Positions 10,022 through 18,225 of a DNA stretch of 36,549 bases are shown here, piece after piece (positions within the stretch are counted from its first letter, which is position 1; each line of letters begins with the position of its first letter). The translations under genes and the position numbers were made by a program. The DNA is from Candidatus Effluviviaceae Genus IV sp. GTDB taxonomy: Bacteria; Joyebacterota; Joyebacteria; Joyebacterales; Joyebacteraceae. The stretch spans positions 1-36,549 of the forward strand of contig WJLY01000224.1 of assembly GCA_014728245.1 (NCBI GenBank). Reading direction: 5' to 3'. Below the pieces are notes generated by a model. The model had not been told where the DNA came from and made no database searches. It was given only the letters and a program-made list of their open reading frames with translations.

Positions 10022-10118
10022 TTGGAACATCCGGTCCCGGCAGAAGCTCGATGCCTCGTGCACCCCCCACCGGCGAATGGTGCAGTATATCTCTTGTGAA
10101 CCTGGAGGAAACACCGAA

Positions 10119-11579
10119 ATGATGTCGCTCAGGAGATTTGCAGCCACCGCGCTGGCCCTGGTCCTGGCCGGCCTCGCGCTCGCAGCGCTCTTGTTCACCT
10201 CGGGCTGCAGGAAGGAAGAGACCCTGTTCCTGGACACCAATCTCTCCCCCGAAACCGAGCTGACCAGCGCTCCCGGCCCCAAGGAGCAGGCCAACTACAG
10301 GGTGCACCTCTACTGGAACGGCAGCGACCCCGACGGCTACATCAGCGGCTACTTCTTCGCGTGGGACGACACGGCCGACGCCGACTGGGTATTCACGACG
10401 AAGAGCGACAGTCTCTTCAAGGTCAGCATCGACGGAGTCGGCGGCACTCAGAACCACACCTTCTTCGTGCGGTCGGTCGACAACGAGGGCAAGGTCGACC
10501 CGTCTCCGGCGGAGATTCGCTTCGAGGCCGAGACCGACGTCCCGCTCATCAACACGCTGTTCAGAGTCGACGGCCCCAACGACCCCGACAGCCCGATCTA
10601 CGACCCGGACTACGATTCCGACAGCCAGCAGTACGTCTACGGCACGGGCGAGGACACCGTGCTCATGGGAACGCCCTGCGCGTTCGTGTGGGACGGCGAA
10701 GACCCGGACGGGATGGGCGCGCCGGTCTACTACGCCTACTCCATCGGTTCGAACCCGTATTCCGCGTTCGAACCGGACACCACGGTCACGGTCAATGACA
10801 TCGACAGTTCGCCGGCGACCAAGCTCAACGTGCTGGCCAAGGACGAGACCGGCGCGGTCAGCCCGGACTACGAGTACCCCTTCGTAATGAACTACGAGCC
10901 CGACAGCCAGATAGTGGAACCTGAGGAGGAGACGGGCACGCTGACCGTTCCCGACAAGACGCGGCTTATCTTCCACTGGGACGTCAGGGACAAGGAGGAG
11001 CTTGAAGGGCTGCCCGGCGGCATCCAGGACGTATGGATCGAGATGGACGGAGAGGTCCTCGAGACCTTCACGGTCGGCGAGGAAGGCTACCAGGAGCACT
11101 GGATGCTCACCTCAGACACGTTCGACGTGAACAGCACGCACTACGTTCCAAGCAGGAACTACCCGACGGGCGGCAACAAGTCCCACCTGTTCACGATCTA
11201 CGCCCGCGACGTGGAGGGCAAGTTCGAGGTACCGAAGCAGAGACCCGAGGACCGCGAGATCTACGAGTTCTCGTACAATATCCCCCCCACAACCGCGATA
11301 ACCGAACCGGCGGACGGCGACACGCTCTGTCCCGAGTTCACCATCTGCTGGGAGGGAACCGACGTCGACGGCTCGATCGAGGCGTACCAGTACGTGCTCG
11401 ATCCGACCGAGAGCAGTTGGAAGACGTCGGAAGACACATGTTTCGAGGCGTCACTCATCGACACGGCCGGCGTGGTCGACACCGGCTGGCACGAATTCCG
11501 CGTGAGGGCGCGCGACAACTCCGGCTGCTGGGAGACGAGCTACAAGTCGATACTCGTATACGTCGAGGAGTGTGAGTAG
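10119..11579 (+). CDS. Secreted lipoprotein with FN3/Ig-like repeats
   Basis: Start at 10119 after GGAGG. Lipobox 'LLFTSGC'. Repeated 'YRVHLYWNGSDPDGYISGYFFAWDDT', 'GSIEAYQYVLDPTESSWKTSED' beta-sandwich-like segments. Confidence 0.82.
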   Translation: MMSLRRFAATALALVLAGLALAALLFTSGCRKEETLFLDTNLSPETELTSAPGPKEQANYRVHLYWNGSDPDGYISGYFFAWDDTADADWVFTTKSDSLFKVSIDGVGGTQNHTFFVRSVDNEGKVDPSPAEIRFEAETDVPLINTLFRVDGPNDPDSPIYDPDYDSDSQQYVYGTGEDTVLMGTPCAFVWDGEDPDGMGAPVYYAYSIGSNPYSAFEPDTTVTVNDIDSSPATKLNVLAKDETGAVSPDYEYPFVMNYEPDSQIVEPEEETGTLTVPDKTRLIFHWDVRDKEELEGLPGGIQDVWIEMDGEVLETFTVGEEGYQEHWMLTSDTFDVNSTHYVPSRNYPTGGNKSHLFTIYARDVEGKFEVPKQRPEDREIYEFSYNIPPTTAITEPADGDTLCPEFTICWEGTDVDGSIEAYQYVLDPTESSWKTSEDTCFEASLIDTAGVVDTGWHEFRVRARDNSGCWETSYKSILVYVEECE

Positions 11580-11639
11580 CGGGATCACCGCCGCTCCGCA
11601 CGCTCGAAGAGACCCGTATCACTGGAGGAACGACTGGCT

Positions 11640-13613
11640 ATGCTTTGGACTAGACGGCTGATTGGTGCAACGGTTGTGACCCTCGCTCTTCTCGCCCTCG
11701 TTCTGGTCGGGTGCGAGAAGGACATGGGGGAGCTGAAGCCCAATCTCGCGCCTGAGACGACGCTCTCCTTCTCTCCCGAACAGGGGGACACGTCCAATTA
11801 CCGGGTGAGGATGAACTGGTTCGGGTGGGATCCTGACGGCGACGTGGAGTACTTCCTCACCAAGTGGGACACGATGGACTGGAGGAAGGTGATCAGCACG
11901 GACAGCGTCTTCTTCGTCTCCGCCGCGGCAGGCGGGATCACCGATCAGTTCGGCTACGAGTATCACTCGTTCAGGGTGAAGGCGGTCGACAACGAGGGTC
12001 TCGAGGACGCGACGCCGGAGAGCGTGGCGTTCACGGCCTTCACATTCGTGCCGGAGACCGCGTTCCTCCAGGTGGGAGGCGGCCCGACCGGCGTCACGGG
12101 TCCGAAAGTCACGTTCAGGTGGCAGGCGACCGACCAGGACGGCGTGATCGAGTACTACGATTACCATCTGGAGGAATGGAACTCGACGGCGGAGGAATGG
12201 GAGCAGGTCATCCCGCCGCAGGCTGAAGGCGAGTGGGTGCGCGTCGGGAGCGACACGACGACGTGGAGCAACGAGGTTCCGCTCGACGGGAGGCACCGTT
12301 TCCAGGTGCGCGCGATCGATGACGCTGGCGCCATAGACCAGACTCCGGCCTCGAGGGTGTTCACGTCGGTGTTCGGGCTGGCCGGTCCCAGGCTCTACAT
12401 AAGGTGCAACGTCTTCGACATTGAGAATTCCCCGTTCCGCGGTCCGGTCTGGCCGGATGACGCGAACGACGCGATCCCGATCTTCGCCGGGGAGCGACTG
12501 CGGTTCGACTGGGTGGCCGACGCGCAGGACTACGGCGGCCAGGTCGTCGGCTACCGGCACGCCTGGGACGACACCTCGACGTGGCCGCAGTGGTCGGTCT
12601 TCGACACCAGGTTCGAGGTGGCACCCACACCGGGCGGACACAATCTCTATGTCAGCGCGCTCGACAACTCGAACGTGCAGACCAGAGCCAGGATCCGGCT
12701 GGATGTGGTCGAAGCGTCGCTCGATGAGTACATTCTGGTCGTCGACGACTGGGACTGGCGGGAGAACTTCCCGGAGCAGGCGGGCTGGGGCACCGACGAG
12801 CAGAGGACCGGCTTCTACGACGAGCTTCTGGCAGGTTATGTGCGCGACAGGGTGGAGTGGGACGCGGCCCTCGAAGACTACCAGCCGCCCGACGTGACCA
12901 CCCTCAGGGGCGCTTCGACCGTCGTGTGGTACTGCGACGGGCAGGCAGGCTGGCAGGGTGATCCTATGCTCAAGGCGCTCTTCCAGGTCGGGGGCGGAGC
13001 TCAGTACAACACCCTGGCCGGATACGTCAGAGTCGGAGGTAATCTGCTTCTCTGCGGCAGAGGCAACATGGCGATCATTCTGGACGACACGACCTACCCG
13101 CTGACCGTCAGTGCGACCGACAGCACGCAGTCGCAGGAGTTCGTTAGAGAGTTTCTCCACATCGGCTATACCGACAACTCCGGCTCCAACCAGAACGCCA
13201 GCGCGCCGTGGAACTACGGGCTGGTTTTCCACGGAGCCAACCCGTCGCCCGCGTGGGAGGACGAGTTCTCACCGGTCTATCTGGACAGCGTCGGGCCCGA
13301 GGGCTATCCCGATGAGGGCAAGTGGCCGCTCTACGTGAGCCCCGCCAACCCCAATCTCGACAGGTGCGGGATAGACGGGGTCGAATCCGTCTACTCGTTC
13401 CAGGCGACCGGTGAGGAGTTCCTGCTCATGGACTCGCACTTGAACCCCAACTTCGAGGGCGAGTCGTGCGGCGTCCTCTACCTGTCCGGAGACAACCACG
13501 GCAACAGCTGCTACCTCGGCTTCCCGCTGTACTACTGCCAGTACGAGCACGTGCAGCTCTTCATGGACAAGCTGATGGAGCTCTTCGGAGAGGAGAAGAT
13601 CCAGACTCCCTGA
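11640..13613 (+). CDS. Secreted lipoprotein, paralog of the preceding gene with an extra C-terminal domain
   Basis: Lipobox 'LVLVGC'. 'NLAPETTLSFSPEQGDTSNYRVRMNWFGWDPDGDVEYFLTKWDT' aligns with the upstream 'NLSPETELTSAPGPKEQANYRVHLYWNGSDPDGYISGYFFAWDDT'. About 300-aa C-terminal extension. Confidence 0.85.
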   Translation: MLWTRRLIGATVVTLALLALVLVGCEKDMGELKPNLAPETTLSFSPEQGDTSNYRVRMNWFGWDPDGDVEYFLTKWDTMDWRKVISTDSVFFVSAAAGGITDQFGYEYHSFRVKAVDNEGLEDATPESVAFTAFTFVPETAFLQVGGGPTGVTGPKVTFRWQATDQDGVIEYYDYHLEEWNSTAEEWEQVIPPQAEGEWVRVGSDTTTWSNEVPLDGRHRFQVRAIDDAGAIDQTPASRVFTSVFGLAGPRLYIRCNVFDIENSPFRGPVWPDDANDAIPIFAGERLRFDWVADAQDYGGQVVGYRHAWDDTSTWPQWSVFDTRFEVAPTPGGHNLYVSALDNSNVQTRARIRLDVVEASLDEYILVVDDWDWRENFPEQAGWGTDEQRTGFYDELLAGYVRDRVEWDAALEDYQPPDVTTLRGASTVVWYCDGQAGWQGDPMLKALFQVGGGAQYNTLAGYVRVGGNLLLCGRGNMAIILDDTTYPLTVSATDSTQSQEFVREFLHIGYTDNSGSNQNASAPWNYGLVFHGANPSPAWEDEFSPVYLDSVGPEGYPDEGKWPLYVSPANPNLDRCGIDGVESVYSFQATGEEFLLMDSHLNPNFEGESCGVLYLSGDNHGNSCYLGFPLYYCQYEHVQLFMDKLMELFGEEKIQTP

Positions 13614-13649
13614 TCCGGGGAGAAGCCAGGCGGCAACGAGAGAAGAAAG

Positions 13650-13684
13650 AACGCCCGGAGCAGGTCTCCCCCGCTCCGGGCGTT
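13650..13684 (+). terminator. Rho-independent terminator between convergent genes
   Basis: Perfect 12-bp stem AACGCCCGGAGC (13650-13661) / GCTCCGGGCGTT (13673-13684), 11-nt loop, followed by TGTGTTTCTCC. Confidence 0.88.
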
Positions 13685-13725
13685 TGTGTTTCTCCGGCTT
13701 CTCGCGCCGGTCTGCGCTCTACTTC

Positions 13726-14709
13726 CTAGAAGAACAGGGCCACCGACACGCGCTGGATGTAGTCGAGCGTGCCCATGTCGACGTAGGCGTAGTCGATGCG
13801 GATGTCCGACTCTTTGCTACTGGGGAACTGGACCCCGCCGCCCAGCGTCAGACCTTCCTCGTCGTACCCCAGCCTGTATCCCGCTCTCCCGTAGACGAAC
13901 AGGGGACCACGGTTGAAGGTATACTCGGTACCCAGGCTCGCGCGATTGGCGCCGAACGACGTGCGCTTGAACTCACCGGCCAGCACGACCCGGTGGGTGA
14001 CGACGTCGAACACCCGCACGGAGGCCCCGGCCCTGTAGGTCGTCGGCATCGAGTAGCTCTCGCCGAAACCGGTCTCGCTTCCCACACCCGACCACCGGTT
14101 GGAGGGACCGACGTTGTTCACCGAGGCGCCCAGCCTGAGGTTACGGAAGGGCGTATCGTAGAGAACGCCCACGTCGCCGCAGACGCCCTCGGCGAAGGCG
14201 TCGGCCATGTTGAGGTGATACCACCTGATCGTGGCGCCGACGGACAGGTAGTCCGTGAATGCCCAGGCGTACGAACCGCCCCAGGCCATGTCACCGGCGT
14301 CCACGTTCTCCAGCGTACCGACGTCAAACTCGCTGTCCGGGTCGTAGTACTCCGTCTTCTCCCTGAAAGGCGGCATCTGCATGATCGTCCAGCTGATCCC
14401 GAAGTAGCCCGGGATCGAGCTGTGGGTGAAGCCGTAGCTCAGGTGCTGGTAGGAGATGTCGGCGATCCAGTCGGAAGCCGACATGTGCACCTCGCTGCCC
14501 TCGAGGAACCTGAGGCCCGCAGGATTGTAGAAGACGCACATCGCATCGTCCGACACGCCGGTGAAAGCGCCGCCCATCCCGATCTGCCTCACTCCGCCGT
14601 CCACCTCGAGAAAGGCCGCGAGCCCGGTTCCCGGCGTCCCCGCCGCCGCAGGTCCGGCCGCCGCCAGAAGAAGCACAAACGCACCCAGGATAAGAACGTA
14701 ACCGCGCAA
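13726..14709 (-). CDS. PorV/PorQ (UPF0164)-like outer-membrane beta-barrel protein
   Basis: 'GLAAFLEVDGGVRQIGMGGAFTGVSDDAMCVFYNPAGLRFLEGSEVHMS' signature. Start trimmed to TTG at 14709 preceded by AAGGAGAG, giving a clean signal peptide. Confidence 0.85.
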   Translation of the reverse strand: MRGYVLILGAFVLLLAAAGPAAAGTPGTGLAAFLEVDGGVRQIGMGGAFTGVSDDAMCVFYNPAGLRFLEGSEVHMSASDWIADISYQHLSYGFTHSSIPGYFGISWTIMQMPPFREKTEYYDPDSEFDVGTLENVDAGDMAWGGSYAWAFTDYLSVGATIRWYHLNMADAFAEGVCGDVGVLYDTPFRNLRLGASVNNVGPSNRWSGVGSETGFGESYSMPTTYRAGASVRVFDVVTHRVVLAGEFKRTSFGANRASLGTEYTFNRGPLFVYGRAGYRLGYDEEGLTLGGGVQFPSSKESDIRIDYAYVDMGTLDYIQRVSVALFF

Positions 14710-14793
14710 GTAAGCTCTCCTTTCGCCCCTCTCCCCGAGCGCGTCCAAGAGCCGCTCCCAGGGTCCATCAGAAGCCTGGTCGTGATCGACCTG

Positions 14794-15765
14794 CTAGAAC
14801 TGGAGACTCAGGCCGACCCTGTGGACGGCGCCAAGGTAACCGAAGTCCGAGTAGCTGTAGTCGACGCCAAGTCTGCCCAGCGCGCCGACCGTGACCCTGG
14901 CTCCGCCGCCGGCGGTGAAGGTCTCCTCGTCGTAGTTCAGCTTGTAACCGGCGCGGAGGAAGTACGTCCTGTTCAGACTGTACTCCGCTCCGACGTTTAT
15001 CTTCTCCGACGTGTCGGACGGGTGCTTGAACTCCGTCGCGACCTTCACGGTCTGGCCGGGCGTCTCGAAAACGTTCATCGAAACACCGAACTTGAACGTG
15101 GCCGGGACCGGAACCGACTCGTCTATGTAGGCCGCCTCCGCACCCATGTTCTGAATGCACAGTCCTATCCTGAGCGAACGGAAGCCCGTATTGTAGAGTG
15201 TGCCGAAGTCGCCGACGACCGTGTCAACGGAGTAGTCCGCCAGCCCGTACTCACCGAGCGTGGACAGGTCGCCCAGACTCGAGTGCACCCAACGGAGCGT
15301 GCCGCCGGCGGAGAATCTGTCGGTGAAAACCCGCGTGTAACTGACACCGACGGCGATGTCGCCGGGCTCGAACTCAACGCCCACTCCGTTCGGGTTCGTG
15401 GCGGTCCTGACAAGCATGGGATCCATGGACAGCGTCGTTACGCTCACCCCGACGATCCCCGGAATGAACCCGGGCTCCATAGCAACACCCACGAACTGGT
15501 GTGTTATGTCGGCCGGCCAGGTCCCGTAGCTGAACAGAGCTGTCGGGCCCGACAGATGCCTCAGGCCCGCCGGATTCCAGTAGAGCGACTCTATGCCCTC
15601 CGACGCCGCCACCATCGCCTCACCCATCGCAACACCACGAGGGCCCGCGCCGATCTCGAGGAACTGAAACCCCACCGTCCCCACCTTCTCGAATATCTCG
15701 GTAGACGACGCCTGCGGCGCCGAGAGAGCGAGGATCAGGAGCAGTAGCGGGAGCTTCTTCAGCAA
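14794..15765 (-). CDS. PorV/UPF0164-like outer-membrane protein (second copy)
   Basis: 'FLEIGAGPRGVAMGEAMVAASEGIESLYWNPAGLRHL' signature. TTG start at 15765 preceded by AAGGAGG. Confidence 0.88.
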   Translation of the reverse strand: MLKKLPLLLLILALSAPQASSTEIFEKVGTVGFQFLEIGAGPRGVAMGEAMVAASEGIESLYWNPAGLRHLSGPTALFSYGTWPADITHQFVGVAMEPGFIPGIVGVSVTTLSMDPMLVRTATNPNGVGVEFEPGDIAVGVSYTRVFTDRFSAGGTLRWVHSSLGDLSTLGEYGLADYSVDTVVGDFGTLYNTGFRSLRIGLCIQNMGAEAAYIDESVPVPATFKFGVSMNVFETPGQTVKVATEFKHPSDTSEKINVGAEYSLNRTYFLRAGYKLNYDEETFTAGGGARVTVGALGRLGVDYSYSDFGYLGAVHRVGLSLQF

Positions 15766-15822
15766 GTGCGGTCCTCCTTCCACCTTCCGGTCGCGATACG
15801 GCCGGACCGTACGGCAACACGA

Positions 15823-18144
15823 CTACTTGATGATGACGAACTTGCCCACCTTCTCTCCGACGGGCGAGTCCACGTGGTAGAGATAGACTCCGCTTGTGAC
15901 GATCTGGTTGTTCCGCGAGATGAGGTTCCAGCACGCGTCTCCGCCGGTCTCCTCGGCCTCGGGGTAGAGCGTCTCGACCAGCTCCCCGCCCAGTGAGTAG
16001 ACCCTGACCACCGCGTCTCTCGGCAGGTTCATGAAACAGATCTTCTCGCCGGTCGGGTCTGCCTCGTCGGGCTCAAGGTTCCAGGCAGCGATGTACTCGT
16101 TGTCGACGTAGGGATTGGGCACGACCATCACGTCGTCGACGTCGGCCTGCACCGCGGAGTGCGGGACCACCCTGGTCATGTTCTGCGAATACTTGCCGAA
16201 GTGCTTCCCCTCCGCCGTGCTGTCGTAGGCTGTCACGGAGTAGAAGTAGGGAAACCCGTTCCTCACGAGCGAGTCCACGATGCTGTACTTGCCGACCCCT
16301 TCCAGGCCGGTGTCCCACTCGTCTATCTCCGCGTAGTTGTCGCTCCTGTCGATGTCGAGGATCAGCTCCCAATCCTGGTCCTTCGGCTCTGTGGAGGTCC
16401 TGTCCCAGCCGACCGCCTTCCAGACCTGGTAGCCGTACCAGTCGCGCACGCGCGTCAGCGGGTCCTCGATCTCCTCCGGGCTGTCGTCCCAGTCGATTCG
16501 TACGAAGTGGTCGCCGGCAGTGACCTCCTGCCTCGGCGGAGGAGGCGGGGTGTCGGCGACCCAGTGGATCAGCGTGCTCTCCGGGTCTCCCGTGCAGGTC
16601 GTCACCGGCTGGATGATCCCGTCGAAGATCTGCTGCGCCTTGGCCGCGTTCTCCAGCATGCCCGCGAGGCCCTGGCCGCAGACGAACGCGTACTGGAACT
16701 CGAGCGTGTCGCCCGGCGCCACCTCCTGGAAAGGCCCGGCTGAGAGCATGAAACGGTAGTCCTGCGGCGTCTGCGCGTTGCGGTCGATGTTGATACGCCA
16801 CTCGTCGTCGTCCTCGAGGTCTACAAGGCCGTCGAGATCGTTGTCCTGACCGTCGTACTCCGGGAAGTCCGGGCTCTCCGGACCGCCAGGACCATCCGGG
16901 TCCATGCCGCGCAGATAGCGGTAGCGGTCCCGGTCGTCGTCGGGGTCCTCCGTGCCGCTCGACCAGATCTCGAAGGCGTGCACGCGCACCTGGGTCGGAG
17001 CGTTGGGCAGGCCGTCGTCGCCGTAGTACTTCTGCACGAGCGACTCTGGCCAGTCCGGCTGGAGGACAGGAACGGTCGGATGACCCAGGAACATGCAACC
17101 GAAGTACCCCTTGGCTACGTTGCCGTCGGGGCCGAAGGGATCGTCATACATGTACGCGATGCTCATATTGAGCGTGTCCGACAGGTTCGGGTTGTTCGGG
17201 TTCACGCTCACGATCGTCGTGTCTACGAAGCCGCCGGCGTCGTCCGTGTACCACGGAACGTCGTCGGACTCCGGCCCCGCGTCCGCGTCGACCATGAAGC
17301 CGACGTAGACCATCTTCAGGACGTCCTCGCTGATGTTCACGACCTTGTAGTTTATACCCACGAAGTCATCGGTCAGCTCGCTCGTCCACTGGTAGCTCTC
17401 CTGGATGACCTTGAGTCCGAGCGCCGTGTGCTCGTCTCCGGGCTGCGCGTTCTCATTGACTTCCTCTTCGTAGATGTCGTAGTACTCCATCCGGAACATC
17501 TGCTGAGAGATCGCGGCGAAGTCCTCATCGACCAACCCGTCGCCGTCGTTGTCGATGCCGTCCAGCGGATCCTCGTCGACCCACAGGAAGGGATCGAAGC
17601 CCGGCAGGTCGGGATCGCAGTTGTGGTCCGCCCAATCGCCGTCATCGTCAAAGAGACGGCCGCTGTTGGCCGCGCCCTCCCACGTCTCGTAGATCCTCGC
17701 ATCGAGATCGTCCGGATCGGGATAGAACTCGATCTGGTAAACCGCGGCCGACACCAGCGTATCGGGATCGGCGGAGCTTCCGGTTATGGCTCCCACCCAG
17801 AGCCCGCCGGCGTACAGGTACTGGTTGTTGCTGCCCGCGGGCCACTCGGCCGACGGCGCGGTGAGGTCGGCGTCGAAGTCCCCGAAGAAGCCGTAGTTGG
17901 ATACGTGAAGAAGCAGCTGCCCCACGCTGTGATACCAGCCCGTGAACTGGATGATCCGCGAGGAGAGGTCCTCCTGCACGGCTTCATACCGTTCCCGGTC
18001 GGTAGTGCTCATCCTCGCGTCGGCCACGCTTGCGAGGGTCGCGACGACCAGCGCAACGCAGGCCGCGAGCACGAGACCTGCTAGAAGGCGCTCCGCTCGC
18101 CCGGGAGCGCCGCCGACTCTGCCACCGACGTTGCCAAGAATCAT
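15823..18144 (-). CDS. Secreted protein with T9SS type A-like C-terminal sorting domain and Ca-binding-like Asp-rich loops
   Basis: Signal peptide/TM; 'DGIDNDGDGLVDEDF' and 'DGQDNDLDGLVDLEDDDEW' loops; C-terminus 'DAVVRVYSLGGELVETLYPEAEETGGDACWNLISRNNQIVTSGVYLYHVDSPVGEKVGKFVIIK'. Confidence 0.83.
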   Translation of the reverse strand: MILGNVGGRVGGAPGRAERLLAGLVLAACVALVVATLASVADARMSTTDRERYEAVQEDLSSRIIQFTGWYHSVGQLLLHVSNYGFFGDFDADLTAPSAEWPAGSNNQYLYAGGLWVGAITGSSADPDTLVSAAVYQIEFYPDPDDLDARIYETWEGAANSGRLFDDDGDWADHNCDPDLPGFDPFLWVDEDPLDGIDNDGDGLVDEDFAAISQQMFRMEYYDIYEEEVNENAQPGDEHTALGLKVIQESYQWTSELTDDFVGINYKVVNISEDVLKMVYVGFMVDADAGPESDDVPWYTDDAGGFVDTTIVSVNPNNPNLSDTLNMSIAYMYDDPFGPDGNVAKGYFGCMFLGHPTVPVLQPDWPESLVQKYYGDDGLPNAPTQVRVHAFEIWSSGTEDPDDDRDRYRYLRGMDPDGPGGPESPDFPEYDGQDNDLDGLVDLEDDDEWRINIDRNAQTPQDYRFMLSAGPFQEVAPGDTLEFQYAFVCGQGLAGMLENAAKAQQIFDGIIQPVTTCTGDPESTLIHWVADTPPPPPRQEVTAGDHFVRIDWDDSPEEIEDPLTRVRDWYGYQVWKAVGWDRTSTEPKDQDWELILDIDRSDNYAEIDEWDTGLEGVGKYSIVDSLVRNGFPYFYSVTAYDSTAEGKHFGKYSQNMTRVVPHSAVQADVDDVMVVPNPYVDNEYIAAWNLEPDEADPTGEKICFMNLPRDAVVRVYSLGGELVETLYPEAEETGGDACWNLISRNNQIVTSGVYLYHVDSPVGEKVGKFVIIK

Positions 18145-18225
18145 CCACTACCTCCGTGGAGTGCTGCCATTGCACGTATCCTCCTGCCCCGGACACCGAA
18201 GAAGCGGCGTCCAAGGCGATTCCCG

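Noticed and set aside
18191-18212. Hairpin GGACACCG...CGGCGTCC between the TonB receptor and the T9SS-like gene
   Set aside because: Eight-bp stem with one G-U wobble and no T-tract; too weak to call as a terminator or attenuator.
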